Shown here: positions 1 to 8,888 of the stretch, one piece after another
Layout of the letters: the number at the start of each line of letters is the position of its first letter
Numbering within the stretch: position 1 is the first letter of the stretch
Assembly: GCF_014636865.1 (NCBI RefSeq)
Contig: NZ_BMER01000001.1
Span: 62,001 to 126,000, forward strand
From: Parapedobacter pyrenivorans
GTDB taxonomy: Bacteria > Bacteroidota > Bacteroidia > Sphingobacteriales > Sphingobacteriaceae
Length of the DNA: 64,000 bases
Direction of reading: 5' to 3'
The notes under the pieces: model-generated
What the model was told of the DNA's origin: nothing
Databases searched by the model: none
What the model saw: the letters and a program-made list of their open reading frames with translations, nothing else
Translations under genes and position numbers: made by a program

Positions 1-3
1 AAA

Positions 4-465
4 TCAGCGCTGTTCGTTGTTAATCTCTATCCAATAGCCATCGGGATCTTTGATATAAAGCTGTTTAACTCCATCCACGCGCGTACCCACCTTGCCGGGC
101 TCATTCCCCGCACTATAATAAGTAATGCCGGACGCTCCGAGCCGGGCGATAAACTCGTCAATATCGACTACGCTAAAACAAATGTGTGTATTCCTGTTGT
201 GCTCCTTGATTTCCGTAGCATCCATGATCAGATGTAGTGAAAAACCAGGAGCAATCTTGAACCATTTGTGCTTGCCTATTTTAAAAGGCTCGGGTATAGT
301 ATCAAGTAACAGTACATCCTGATAAAACGATGTACTTTTCTGTAGATCGTAAACAGACAATGCAACATGGTTGAACACTGTCTTAGTCTCTTGAGCATAG
401 CTGTTGACTGTGCATCCAATAAGACACATGCCAACGAGCATGTAAATGGCTATGAATTGTTTCAT
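4..465 (-). CDS. VOC (glyoxalase-like) family exported protein
   Basis: A 153-residue single-domain vicinal-oxygen-chelate protein. The N-terminus is a hydrophobic signal with a possible lipobox LIGC (residues 15-18), so it is either a lipoprotein or is cut after SYA near residue 24. The VOC fold shows the opening FNHVALSV with a candidate metal His at about 33, a second His in HICFSV, and the closing DPDGYWIEIN with the usual metal Glu. VOC enzymes act as isomerases, dioxygenases or resistance proteins, and nothing here tells which. An exported VOC protein is less usual than a cytoplasmic one. It stands alone, about 50 bp beyond the putative anti-sigma gene and in the same direction. Confidence 0.85.
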   Translation of the reverse strand: MKQFIAIYMLVGMCLIGCTVNSYAQETKTVFNHVALSVYDLQKSTSFYQDVLLLDTIPEPFKIGKHKWFKIAPGFSLHLIMDATEIKEHNRNTHICFSVVDIDEFIARLGASGITYYSAGNEPGKVGTRVDGVKQLYIKDPDGYWIEINNEQR

Positions 466-514
466 TCACCAAATATACAATCGGCAAAGGACACGCGCAA
501 GTTCTAACCTCATA

Positions 515-922
515 CTAACGCCGCAAAACCAACTTCTTGTCGGCAAACTGGATGAGGCAGACTGCAATGATGACAAACAAAACGACCGAAAAATTGGCCT
601 TCAACCAGAATAGGCCGGCTTTTAATAGCGGATAGTCTACAAAATAATAGCTAATCGAGGTAGCCAAAACACCAAGACAGAGGGCCAATATGACGGTAAC
701 GAGGTCTCTATTGCGGTCTCTTCGCTCTTCAAGCAGGGCGATTTCAGCCATCACTGCATTCGCCACGTCAACCGAAGTCGCCGCGGATTGATTCTCCTTT
801 TCGCTCCTAAGAGATTCAAAAAGCAACGTGTACGCATCAATTTCGTCTGGGGCCAATTGTCGTTCTTCCGTTTCTGCCTGTTCCTGCAATAGCTTTTTCA
901 GCTGTTCGTCTGTTAGTCTCAT
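515..922 (-). CDS. Probable anti-sigma / membrane partner of the ECF sigma factor
   Basis: A 135-residue protein with an acidic, Glu/Gln-rich cytoplasmic N-terminal half (about residues 1-70) followed by two membrane segments (about 73-95 and 105-127). It begins 9 nt after the stop of the upstream ECF sigma gene, so the two are almost certainly cotranscribed. Sigma gene plus small membrane protein is the usual sigma/anti-sigma arrangement, but no zinc-binding anti-sigma motif (HxxxCxxC) is visible, so the role rests on context. It could also be an unrelated small membrane protein of the operon. Confidence 0.7.
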   Translation of the reverse strand: MRLTDEQLKKLLQEQAETEERQLAPDEIDAYTLLFESLRSEKENQSAATSVDVANAVMAEIALLEERRDRNRDLVTVILALCLGVLATSISYYFVDYPLLKAGLFWLKANFSVVLFVIIAVCLIQFADKKLVLRR

Positions 923-931
923 TTATCCCTC

Positions 932-1483
932 CTAATTTGCCAGCTTTACTAATTTGTCTTTAAGTATTTTCCTTGCTCTGAAAAGGTGACTTTTTATGGT
1001 ACCTTCCGATAGCCCCGTGATTTCCGCAATTTCCTGATAAGAATAATCATCGATATGAAAGAGATTAACCACCAATCGATAATTATCGGGCAATTGATTA
1101 ATCTCATGCACAATAAAGGTACGTAATTCTTTTTTATTTAACTCCTGTTCGGGGTCCGAACCTCCTTCGATCTGGTAATGGCTATTATTTACCTCGCCGT
1201 TCTGTTTGTATTTCTGTTGGGTACTTTTCAAGTAATCCAGACTCGTCGTGTAGGCGATTTGAGCTATCCAAGTGGAAAGCTTACTCTCCTGCTTGAAGCG
1301 ACCGAGATTTCTATATACTTTAATGAAGACGTCTTGGCATATATCCTTTACATCTTCCTCATCCTTTATGATTCGCTGCACCATATGCTGTACGAGCCTT
1401 TCGTATCTATTTACCAATAACCTAAATGCATGGAGATTTCCTGCCGTTATTTTTGCTATCAGTTCGTAGTCCGGATACATCAT
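932..1483 (-). CDS. RNA polymerase sigma factor, ECF (sigma-70) family
   Basis: A 183-residue group 4 sigma factor. Region 2 spans about residues 20-90 (LVNRYERLVQHMVQ, then DEEDVKDICQDVFIKVYRNL), with the core-binding helix and the -10-recognition helix ending STWIAQIAYTTSLDYL. Region 4 lies at about 125-178 with the helix-turn-helix YSYQEIAEITGLSEGTIKSH, which reads the -35-type element. Length is normal. The downstream gene is a small two-TM protein that probably holds it inactive. Adjacent ATG codons at the start make 1483 or 1480 equally possible. Confidence 0.93.
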   Translation of the reverse strand: MMYPDYELIAKITAGNLHAFRLLVNRYERLVQHMVQRIIKDEEDVKDICQDVFIKVYRNLGRFKQESKLSTWIAQIAYTTSLDYLKSTQQKYKQNGEVNNSHYQIEGGSDPEQELNKKELRTFIVHEINQLPDNYRLVVNLFHIDDYSYQEIAEITGLSEGTIKSHLFRARKILKDKLVKLAN

Positions 1484-1598
1484 TACGCTATTAGACGATC
1501 ACAGCAGGGTACGGGTTTCAAAAAAGAAAATTAAATTTTATGCAACTTTTTCGGCGCCGAAACAGTCACATGGGCATTGAACATCAAAGCATAAAGAT

Positions 1599-1952
1599 AT
1601 GAATCATTTGGAACCCGTATTGATCGTCGGAACAGTGTTTTTCACTGTCGCTTACATTATTGAAATCATTCTAAAATACCGACTTCGCTCTCGGATTGTA
1701 TCATCCGGACTTACTGATGAAAAATTGATCAGAGGATTATTTGCCAGCAAGGTAGATAATCGGTACAGCACCTTGAAATGGGGTCTTATCCTCCTATTCG
1801 CCGGCATTGGCCTTATCGTGTTGGAATATGTGCCCTATGAATACGATTCTCCGCTGCCTTACGGTATCGAAGGCACATTTATAGCACTGGGATTTTTGCT
1901 TTATTATTTCATGGTAAACGGCAAGCCGTCAGGTGCGAAGCGTGAGGAGTGA
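1599..1952 (+). CDS. Small membrane protein, DUF6249-like
   Basis: A 117-residue protein with three predicted membrane segments (about residues 6-24, 60-80 and 90-110) and a charged cytoplasmic stretch between the first two (LTDEKLIRGLFASK). The layout, including LKWGLILLFAGIGL in the second helix, resembles the DUF6249 group that often accompanies ECF sigma/anti-sigma operons in Bacteroidota. It is divergent from the sigma gene with about 115 bp between the starts. Function is unknown. Confidence 0.7.
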   Translation: MNHLEPVLIVGTVFFTVAYIIEIILKYRLRSRIVSSGLTDEKLIRGLFASKVDNRYSTLKWGLILLFAGIGLIVLEYVPYEYDSPLPYGIEGTFIALGFLLYYFMVNGKPSGAKREE

Positions 1953-1961
1953 GCGCTTACG

Positions 1962-3116
1962 TTATCGCATTGAGAATTGGATGATCCCATATTTGCCCGC
2001 AATCAGCCAGTCAGGTTCGGTTATATGGAGTCCTTGAACCGTGGTTGGTTGCAATCCAGTCATGATCTCGGACTTCAGCGTTCTCAAAAATAGAATCGGA
2101 GCAGTTGTTGTCGTTACTGCCGCTTCGGTTGGTGTATCGGCAGGCCAGGCTCTGTCTTCAAAAAATCGCCGGTAGTTCAGGTCGCCTTTGCAAATGATCA
2201 GCTCTCCGGGATCAACGTTCAATACGTTAAGCCAGTGATCAGAAAAATGGTACGCCGACGACCAAAAAGGATCTGTTGTGAGTGAAATCCGACGTTCCGT
2301 TAGTGCAGACTCCAGTACAAAACGCCAATTATGGGGTGGCATCTCCTTCCGGTCGCTAATAGCGGCTAGCGTCAACTGCCAATCGTTAATGGTTGTATCC
2401 GACACAAACATCGGTATCGGTTTGACATGTGCCTTGATTTTGCAATAGGGATTGGCAAGCAATAATACGGCAATTAAATATAGATCACTTACAAGTTCAT
2501 ATCCCGCATTGTCTAAAAAAACATGTACGGTTCCCCTGTACGATCGAAAAAACTCGATGAATGCTATGGAATCGTCGATTAAAATCCTTTCCGGAGAAAA
2601 CGAACCCTTTGGAGATTGCTTTGCCAGCGTAAATAAACTGAGGTCCGCTAAATTGCCCCACAAGGCAAAATGCAACGATTGGACAACGTGCTCCGGTGTA
2701 ATGGCACCCCAATCCATAGGAAATGGGGCTAGTCTACCGGAGATGAGCTCGATCGCATCCGACAAACTTCTATTTTTCAGCGTTGAAAAATAGTCCAATC
2801 CGTTAACGCGGTAGTTCAGTTGCTCAGCAAGAAGCTGATAAAAAAACAGCTCCGCCGTAAAAAATGGCACATCGAAAATGCCTTGATTCAAAAATGGCTC
2901 AATACTGGCATTAAATAATGCAACGTTATCGTCTACCGGGACCAATGTCTTAATTTTCAAGCCGGAAATCCCTTCGTCCAATATCGTTAGGTGCCGGACG
3001 TCGGCCCCTTTATTATTTTCAATAATATCATTAACAATTTTCGGGAAACGGCTGCAAATCGTATAGCGTCCAAAAGAGTCCGCATCGCTACTTCTAATAT
3101 AATCAGGTATCATCAT
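1962..3116 (-). CDS. DUF89 family damage-control phosphatase (ARMT1-like)
   Basis: A 384-residue DUF89 protein. These metal-dependent phosphatases remove phosphate from damaged or over-produced sugar-phosphate metabolites. Visible family marks are the opening IPDYIRSSDADSFGRYT, the metal-site motif DNAGYELVSDL in the middle, KGDLNYRRF near the C-terminus, and the closing RTLKSEIMTGL and W-x7-GIIQFS. The frame stays open upstream to a TTG at 3161, but the paired ATG at 3116/3113 lies just before the conserved IPDYIRSSD and is the better start. It diverges from dinB across about 155 bp that contain the palindrome at 3211-3229. Confidence 0.85.
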   Translation of the reverse strand: MMIPDYIRSSDADSFGRYTICSRFPKIVNDIIENNKGADVRHLTILDEGISGLKIKTLVPVDDNVALFNASIEPFLNQGIFDVPFFTAELFFYQLLAEQLNYRVNGLDYFSTLKNRSLSDAIELISGRLAPFPMDWGAITPEHVVQSLHFALWGNLADLSLFTLAKQSPKGSFSPERILIDDSIAFIEFFRSYRGTVHVFLDNAGYELVSDLYLIAVLLLANPYCKIKAHVKPIPMFVSDTTINDWQLTLAAISDRKEMPPHNWRFVLESALTERRISLTTDPFWSSAYHFSDHWLNVLNVDPGELIICKGDLNYRRFFEDRAWPADTPTEAAVTTTTAPILFLRTLKSEIMTGLQPTTVQGLHITEPDWLIAGKYGIIQFSMR

Positions 3117-3210
3117 GCAATAATAGGCATTCAATACCCATTTGAACAAGTGGCATGACAATTTTCTACTGTTGAAAATGAAACACTTTGCATATCGCCA
3201 AGATTTTTAT

Positions 3211-3229
3211 TTGCTAATATAATTAGCAA
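3211..3229. promoter_or_regulatory. Perfect palindrome upstream of dinB (candidate operator)
   Basis: The arms TTGCTAAT and ATTAGCAA are an exact 8-bp inverted repeat separated by ATA. The site lies 43 bp before the dinB ATG and 95 bp before the DUF89 start. That spacing places it in or next to the dinB promoter, as expected for a LexA-like or XRE-type SOS repressor. The repressor identity is inference, since no lexA-like gene is in the window. Confidence 0.6.
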
Positions 3230-3271
3230 TTCGTATTCTTGTATATTGATTACGATACCTTCGTTAAAAAT

Positions 3272-4459
3272 ATGGAACGACACGTAGTACATTGTGATTT
3301 GGATACTTTCTTCGTCTCGGTAGAGCGGCTCCTAAACAATAAGTTGGCGGGCAAACCCGTACTCATCGGAGGTAGCAGTGACCGCGGCGTTGTTGCATCT
3401 TGCAGTTACGAGGCACGGCGATACGGTGTCCATTCTGCTATGCCTATGCGGCTGGCTCTTCGGCTTTGCCCCGAAGCGGTGGTGGTGCGCGGTGACCACG
3501 ATCTGTATTCGAGATACTCCAACACCGTGACCGAAATCATTGAAGCGTCGACGCCTGTGGTGGAGAAAGCGTCCATAGACGAACATTACTTAGACCTATC
3601 GGGCATGGATCGCTTCTTCGGCTGCTGGAGATGGACGCAGGAATTGCGTCAACAGATCATGCGGGAAACCGGATTACCCATTTCCTTTGGGTTATCAGCG
3701 AATAAGACGGTATCGAAAATCGCCACGGGCGAGGCAAAACCCTGTGGAGAACGTTTGGTGGAGGGCGGCACCGAGAAACCATTTTTGGCTCCGCTATCGG
3801 TCCGTAGAATACCAATGGTAGGCGAGAAGTCGTATACACTGCTACGCAATATGGGCATCCATCGCATCCGTACCGTGCAGGAGATGGAATCCTTTACCAT
3901 GCGTAGGGTGCTCGGCGAAAACGGCGTGACCATCTGGCGAAAAGCCAACGGACTGGATGATAGCCCGGTGGTACCATTCCGTGAACAGAAATCGATGAGC
4001 AAGGAAACCACCTTTCAACACGACACCATTGATGTAGGAGTATTGCGCCGCATACTGGTAGGTATGGTGGATACACTGGCTTTTGAGCTACGCAAGGAGA
4101 AAAAACTGACTGGCTGCATCACCCTGAAAATCCGGTACTCGAATTTCGACACGCATACCCAACAACTACGGATTCCGTATACCAATTCCGACCGGGTGGT
4201 TGCTGAGCATGTGACGGTGCTTTTCAAAAAACTGTACAGCAGACGGATGCTCATCAGGCTTATTGGTGTGAAGTTCTCCAGCCTGATCTATGGTGCCTAC
4301 CAGGTCGATCTGTTTAACGACACGCTGGAAGAGATCAGCTTGATGCAGGCGATGGACAAGATAAGGATTCGTTATGGTGAACAATATATCCTGAAAGGGA
4401 TCTGCTTACCTGACGTAGCCGGAAAGCAAGGAGGGTATCGTGCTGCTGAACGTGCATAG
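3272..4459 (+). CDS. dinB: Y-family DNA polymerase (DinB / Pol IV-like)
   Basis: A 395-residue translesion polymerase. The palm starts with VVHCDLDTFFVSVERL (first catalytic Asp) and carries the second acidic pair in ASIDEHYLDLSGM, so the metal-binding residues are present. That distinguishes it from the inactive ImuB type. The steric-gate and fingers region (SYEARRYGVHSAMPM) and the little-finger domain (about residues 230-350) are also visible. The reading frame is open from a TTG at 3239, but the ATG at 3272 starts right at the conserved core. It overlaps dnaE by 20 nt, so the two polymerases are translationally coupled. The palindrome upstream suggests damage-induced expression. Confidence 0.92.
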   Translation: MERHVVHCDLDTFFVSVERLLNNKLAGKPVLIGGSSDRGVVASCSYEARRYGVHSAMPMRLALRLCPEAVVVRGDHDLYSRYSNTVTEIIEASTPVVEKASIDEHYLDLSGMDRFFGCWRWTQELRQQIMRETGLPISFGLSANKTVSKIATGEAKPCGERLVEGGTEKPFLAPLSVRRIPMVGEKSYTLLRNMGIHRIRTVQEMESFTMRRVLGENGVTIWRKANGLDDSPVVPFREQKSMSKETTFQHDTIDVGVLRRILVGMVDTLAFELRKEKKLTGCITLKIRYSNFDTHTQQLRIPYTNSDRVVAEHVTVLFKKLYSRRMLIRLIGVKFSSLIYGAYQVDLFNDTLEEISLMQAMDKIRIRYGEQYILKGICLPDVAGKQGGYRAAERA

Positions 4460-7376
4460 CTATTATAGCCTCCGCTATGGTACATTATCGCCCGAAGATC
4501 TTATAACCGGGATGTTGCAGGGAGGTTATGACACAGCTTTACTTACAGACATCAACAATTCGAGCGGTTCGCTCGATTTCATGCGCCGCGGCCGCAATGC
4601 GGGGTTACATATCCTGATGGGCATGGAGTTTCGCAATGACGACCGGCTACTTTATATCGGTATCGCACGCAATAACGCGGGGTTCCGTGCACTGAACGAG
4701 CTGCGCACAGCCTACAACCGCGACGGCAGGCCATTACCTGACCGAGCACCAGAATTAGCCGATGTGTACATTGTGTATCCGTACAAGGCGGTTCCACTGG
4801 GCGTGCTGCGGGATTTTGAATACGTGGGCATCCGCCCGACCGAACGAAACCTGATCCGTATGGAGCCTACGGCAAACTTCGGGCGGTATGTCATCCTTGC
4901 ACCGGTGACCTTTGGTCCGGATGACTACAAATTACACTGCCAGCTTAGGGCCATAGACCGCAACATCCTCTTCTCACAACTGGAACCGTATATGGTGGCT
5001 CAAAGAGATGAAGTCTTCGTGTCCAAGTTGAAATTGATGGAGTGCTACCGTGACTTCCCGATCCTGATTCAAAATACCGAACGATTGCTGGGCGGCTGTA
5101 TATTTGATTTCGATTTTACGACGGTCAAGAACAAACAAACATTCACGGAAAGCCGTCATGACGACCGGCTACTGCTGCATCAATATGCCATCGAAGGTTT
5201 AGATAAGCGTTATGGCAAGCGGGATCATGCAGCACGGGAACGTATAGCACGGGAATTGGAAGTCATCGAAAAACAACAATTCTCCAGCTACTTCCTCATC
5301 ACAAATGACATCTGCCGCTATGCACGGGGTTGTAACTTCCACTACGTCGGTCGCGGAAGCGGTGCCAACAGTGCGGTAGCCTATTGCCTGGGCATTACTG
5401 ATGTCGATCCCATCGCACTGCGACTGCCATTTGAGCGGTTTCTCAACCCGAAGCGAAAATCTCCGCCTGATTTCGACATCGACTTTTCGTGGGACGAGCG
5501 GGATGCTGTATATGACTACATCTTTGATCATCACCAAACGGGCTGCACGGCGCTGATGGGAGCGATGAGCACATTCCGTAGCCGCAGTATCCTGCGCGAG
5601 CTCGGCAAGGTATACGGGCTACCAAAAGGCGATATCGACCGCTTGGTGAATGAGCCGGAGCACATGCTCAACAAGAATGAGGTGACGGATACCATCCTCG
5701 GTGTATACAACCGCATGGCGGATTTCCCCAATCAGCGTACCATCCATGCCAGCGGCGTACTGATTTCGGAACTGCCACTCACCTATTATTCGGCTATGGA
5801 CTACCCACCGAAGGGACGGCCCACCGTACAATTCGATATGTATACAGCAGAAGAAATCGGTTTTGAGAAATTCGACATCCTCTCCCAACGCGGCATCGGC
5901 CACATCAAGGAATGTCGGGAAATCGTAAAACGCAATACCGGACAAGTGATCGCTACCACTGACCCACGGCGATTTTTCACCGATCCGAAGATCGCTACAG
6001 CACTCAGGAACGCAGACACCATTGGATGTTTTTACATCGAGTCTCCGGGTATGCGCCAACTGATCACCAAATTACGATGCGACGATTACCTAACGTTGGT
6101 GGCAGCATCGTCCGTAATCCGGCCAGGTGTGGCTTCTTCGGGCATGATGGCCGAATACATCAAGCGCCATCACAACCCGGCTTCGGTAGAATATCTCCAC
6201 CCAATATTCCGCGCGCAATTGGAGGAAACCCACGGCGTAATGGTTTACCAGGAGGATGTGATGAAAATCGCCAATGCGTATGGCGGACTGGACATGGCCG
6301 ATGCAGATGTGCTGCGTCGGATGATGAGTGGTCGATCCCGCAACAGGGACCAACTCGTGGAAATTGAGCATAAATATTTCGCCAATTGCCGGGCCAAGGG
6401 CTATGACGAGCGGGTGAGTCGAGAAATCTGGCGACAGCTGGAGAGCTTTGCAGGGTTTTCATTCAACAAAGCACATTCCGCTTCCTTCGCCGTGGAAAGC
6501 TACCAGAGCCTATACCTGAAAACCTATTTCCCTCACGAGTTTATGGTAGCGGTGCTCAATAATTACGGTGGTTTTTACGACCGCAAGGTGTACGTAAATG
6601 AAGCTCGGCGGGCAGGAGCGACTATTAACCTGCCGTGTGTAAACCGCAGCGTGTTCAAAACAGCCATCTACGCCAAGGATATTTTCCTGGGGTTTGACTG
6701 CTTATTAAATCTTGAGGAAAAGCTGGCCCGGCGGATTTCCCAGGAGCGGCAATTCAACGGCAATTACAAAGGGCTGGAAGATTTCGTGCTGCGCACAAAT
6801 GCAAAGTTGGAACAGCTTGTCCTATTAATCCGCGTTGGTGCGTTGCGCTTTACCGGCGTGGGTAAGAAAGAGTTACTGTGGGAAGCTCATCTATTGCTAT
6901 CGGGCAACAAAACATCGCTATCCGGTCCGGCACTGTTCGAAAGTGCAATCCGCAAGCCCGTGCTACCCAAGCTGGAGACTTCAGTTGAGGAAGACCGTTA
7001 TGATGAGCTAGAGCTTATAGGCTTTGTCGTATCGGGCACACTATTTGATCTGGCCCGGAGCGCTTACCGGGGTGATGTAATAGCCTCGGAGCTATCGCAA
7101 TATGAAGGCCGGATGGTGCGTATGGTAGGCGACTTTGTGCTTGACAAAACCTTGAGGACCAAACGTGGAGATCTCATGAAACTGGGTACATTTCTCGATG
7201 CCCGCGGCGACTTTATCGACACCGTACACTTTCCACAGACGCTGAAACAGTATCCACTTCGCGGCGCGGGCCTATACCTCTTGGAGGGCAGCGTGGTGGT
7301 AGAATTCGGCTACGCATCACTGGAAATCATCCGTTGCGGCAAAATGCCACTCAAGCCCGACCCCCGGAGTGAATGA
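4440..7376 (+). CDS. dnaE2: Error-prone DNA polymerase III alpha subunit (DnaE2-like)
   Basis: A 978-residue C-family polymerase, shorter than a replicative DnaE (about 1150) and typical of the inducible second copy. The N-terminal PHP domain begins LLNVHSYYSLRYG but has TDINN where TDHxN is usual, so its metal site looks incomplete. The polymerase core shows VGRGSGANSAVAY, PDFDIDFSWDERD (catalytic Asp pair), RTIHASGVLIS, the third Asp in FEKFDIL, and FAGFSFNKAHSASFAVESY. The GTG start at 4440 has a strong AAGGAGGG at 4428-4435, inside the end of dinB. With dinB it forms a mutasome-like cassette; no imuA is visible. The stop abuts the end of the convergent HAD gene. Confidence 0.92.
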   Translation: MLLNVHSYYSLRYGTLSPEDLITGMLQGGYDTALLTDINNSSGSLDFMRRGRNAGLHILMGMEFRNDDRLLYIGIARNNAGFRALNELRTAYNRDGRPLPDRAPELADVYIVYPYKAVPLGVLRDFEYVGIRPTERNLIRMEPTANFGRYVILAPVTFGPDDYKLHCQLRAIDRNILFSQLEPYMVAQRDEVFVSKLKLMECYRDFPILIQNTERLLGGCIFDFDFTTVKNKQTFTESRHDDRLLLHQYAIEGLDKRYGKRDHAARERIARELEVIEKQQFSSYFLITNDICRYARGCNFHYVGRGSGANSAVAYCLGITDVDPIALRLPFERFLNPKRKSPPDFDIDFSWDERDAVYDYIFDHHQTGCTALMGAMSTFRSRSILRELGKVYGLPKGDIDRLVNEPEHMLNKNEVTDTILGVYNRMADFPNQRTIHASGVLISELPLTYYSAMDYPPKGRPTVQFDMYTAEEIGFEKFDILSQRGIGHIKECREIVKRNTGQVIATTDPRRFFTDPKIATALRNADTIGCFYIESPGMRQLITKLRCDDYLTLVAASSVIRPGVASSGMMAEYIKRHHNPASVEYLHPIFRAQLEETHGVMVYQEDVMKIANAYGGLDMADADVLRRMMSGRSRNRDQLVEIEHKYFANCRAKGYDERVSREIWRQLESFAGFSFNKAHSASFAVESYQSLYLKTYFPHEFMVAVLNNYGGFYDRKVYVNEARRAGATINLPCVNRSVFKTAIYAKDIFLGFDCLLNLEEKLARRISQERQFNGNYKGLEDFVLRTNAKLEQLVLLIRVGALRFTGVGKKELLWEAHLLLSGNKTSLSGPALFESAIRKPVLPKLETSVEEDRYDELELIGFVVSGTLFDLARSAYRGDVIASELSQYEGRMVRMVGDFVLDKTLRTKRGDLMKLGTFLDARGDFIDTVHFPQTLKQYPLRGAGLYLLEGSVVVEFGYASLEIIRCGKMPLKPDPRSE

Positions 7377-8063
7377 CTAATTCAGTTCCGTCCATTGATT
7401 TTCCAAAAATTCACGTACTTCATGCAAATTATCAAAAGACCGATCCACCACAAGCACCTGCCGTATTGATTCATGGGGTTGCACCCCAAAACAGGTTAAG
7501 CCAGCAGCCTTTGCTGCCGTGGCACCGGTAAACGAGTCTTCCAATACGAGGCAATCCTTGGGTGGCAGGCCGAGCTGCTGCACACACCGACGATATGGCT
7601 CGGGGTCTGGCTTTGGATGCACGACTTCCGTACGGGAAACTAACACGTCAAAAAAGTGCCGCAACCCATTACGCTCCAGATGATAAGTCGCCACTTCCCG
7701 TTTACTGGATGTTACTACCGCCATGGTAACTTTCCGCTGATGCAAAAAATTGATCAGATCGGCGCTCCCCGGCATTAACGGTACGGCTTCCTCATCGAGC
7801 TGCTGAGCAATACGCTTGCGTGCCCGCTCAAAAACCTCGCTCTTATCAGCTTGAAAACCGTATCTGCTACGCAGTACTTCAAATGCCTGGCTATCAGTTT
7901 TACCAGCCAACTCACTCAGCCACAAATCACTACCAAGCGTAAAGCCGTAAGTTGCCAACACTGCCTTCCAAGCCTTGTAATAAAACCATTCCGAATCTAT
8001 GAGGGTGCCATCCAAGTCAAACAGCACTGCTCTCTTCTGTTCTATTGTATCCACAATATTCAC
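7377..8063 (-). CDS. HAD-family hydrolase, beta-phosphoglucomutase-like
   Basis: A 228-residue HAD phosphatase of subfamily IA with a helical cap at about residues 25-95. Motif I is FDLDGTLIDSE (nucleophile Asp at about 16), motif II is VVTSSKR, the motif III Lys is in HPKPDPEPY, and motif IV is LVLEDSFTGATAAKAAGL. All catalytic positions are present. Relatives dephosphorylate small sugar phosphates or interconvert glucose phosphates, and the substrate cannot be named. It is convergent with dnaE2 with no gap, leaving no room for a terminator between them. Confidence 0.88.
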   Translation of the reverse strand: MNIVDTIEQKRAVLFDLDGTLIDSEWFYYKAWKAVLATYGFTLGSDLWLSELAGKTDSQAFEVLRSRYGFQADKSEVFERARKRIAQQLDEEAVPLMPGSADLINFLHQRKVTMAVVTSSKREVATYHLERNGLRHFFDVLVSRTEVVHPKPDPEPYRRCVQQLGLPPKDCLVLEDSFTGATAAKAAGLTCFGVQPHESIRQVLVVDRSFDNLHEVREFLENQWTELN

Positions 8064-8464
8064 TAGCTATTTTCAAAATCTGTCCCGTACCCACGCCCCA
8101 TGAACTTTTTGCCATTTACGACAATCTATACACCACAAGTTCACTTTCGCGGTCGAGCTCAGAATCGCTGTCCTAACAGCCATTCCATCCAAAGCACAGG
8201 ATATACAAATTGCTGTAAAGATACCAAAATCGATCGATACCCTATTCCATGGGTGCAAAAGGGTGCATTCCAAACAGTTGCGAAGCTATTTATAAAAGCT
8301 TGTGCCAAATTTGGAAAATCAATTTCTTTTCCGGTCCTTCGTAAAACTGCAGTGGCCACTCGGTCTACCCCGGCGCAGGCCGTCATATCCTTCCGTACTT
8401 CCTCTATCTTTCGTCCGTACCAACTTCGTATATGCTTCGCTATGAGATTAGGTTAAGTCTATCC

Positions 8465-8543
8465 TGAGTCCAAGGTGAGTCCATGTTTTTTCTGTAAAAA
8501 GGTGGACTCATCTCGGACTCACCTCGGACTCACCTTGGACTCA
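8465..8543. repeat. Inverted repeat with internal GGACTCACC tandem units
   Basis: TGAGTCCAAGGTGAGTCC at 8465-8482 is the exact reverse complement of GGACTCACCTTGGACTCA at 8526-8543, giving an 18-bp stem. Between and inside the arms, the unit TCGGACTCACC recurs in tandem (8513-8535). The whole can fold into a long hairpin. It looks like a dispersed repeat of the REP/mini-repeat kind rather than a terminator, since no T-run follows. No transposase is nearby. Confidence 0.7.
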
Positions 8544-8636
8544 CTCCGAAGCAGGCACAAACGAGGTACCCGGCTGGCACGAAGCAGAGACAAACGTGAA
8601 GTGGAGATTGGGCAGGTATGGAGGCATCGGCTCGAC

Positions 8637-8661
8637 TACCCCAAATATCGGGTATTTTTTT
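8637..8661 (+). terminator. Weak Rho-independent-terminator-like hairpin
   Basis: TACCC (8637-8641) pairs with GGGTA (8650-8654) around an 8-nt loop and is followed by seven T. The stem is short and there is no recognised plus-strand gene upstream, so this is a tentative call. Confidence 0.3.
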
Positions 8662-8888
8662 AGTAATACAAAGTAATAGTTGCATTCTACTGCCAAGCGT
8701 ATGCTATGCCTTTTGGGTTAGAGGCTTGAGTCGGGTCACTCCGATGCGGTGCGGAGGGATTTGCTCTAAAGTCCGGCTGAAACGGATTTGCTTTTTGAGA
8801 CGGTACTCATTATCCGACATATTTTACGTACGTTTGACTATCGGCCAATGCTGATAGGCCGTCAAGCGGTATACTCAACACAACAAAC

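Larger units (their letters stand above)
8064..8888. other. 825-bp gene-poor stretch
   Basis: No convincing gene lies here. Minus-strand frames between about 8450 and 8073 (two overlapping pieces of 75 and 66 codons) have a protein-like composition and could be one decayed, frameshifted gene, but I recognise no family. The stretch contains the inverted-repeat element at 8465-8543, a direct repeat of GAAGCA(G/A)(G)(C/A)GACAAACG type around 8548-8600, a weak terminator-like hairpin at 8637-8661 and a bulged hairpin at 8834-8865, just ahead of the SMP-30 lipoprotein gene. Confidence 0.5.

Noticed and set aside
4579-6462. Long open frames on both strands inside dnaE2
   Set aside because: They are shadows of a GC-richer coding frame; none has a recognisable domain or start context.
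8456-8545. Possible CRISPR array from the repeated GGACTCACC units
   Set aside because: Units are about 11 bp, directly adjacent and without unique spacers; no cas gene is present.
8834-8865. Hairpin TTGAC...GTCAA with GGCC pair ahead of the SMP-30 gene
   Set aside because: The stem is short and bulged, has no T-run, and matches no known riboswitch; kept only as a note.
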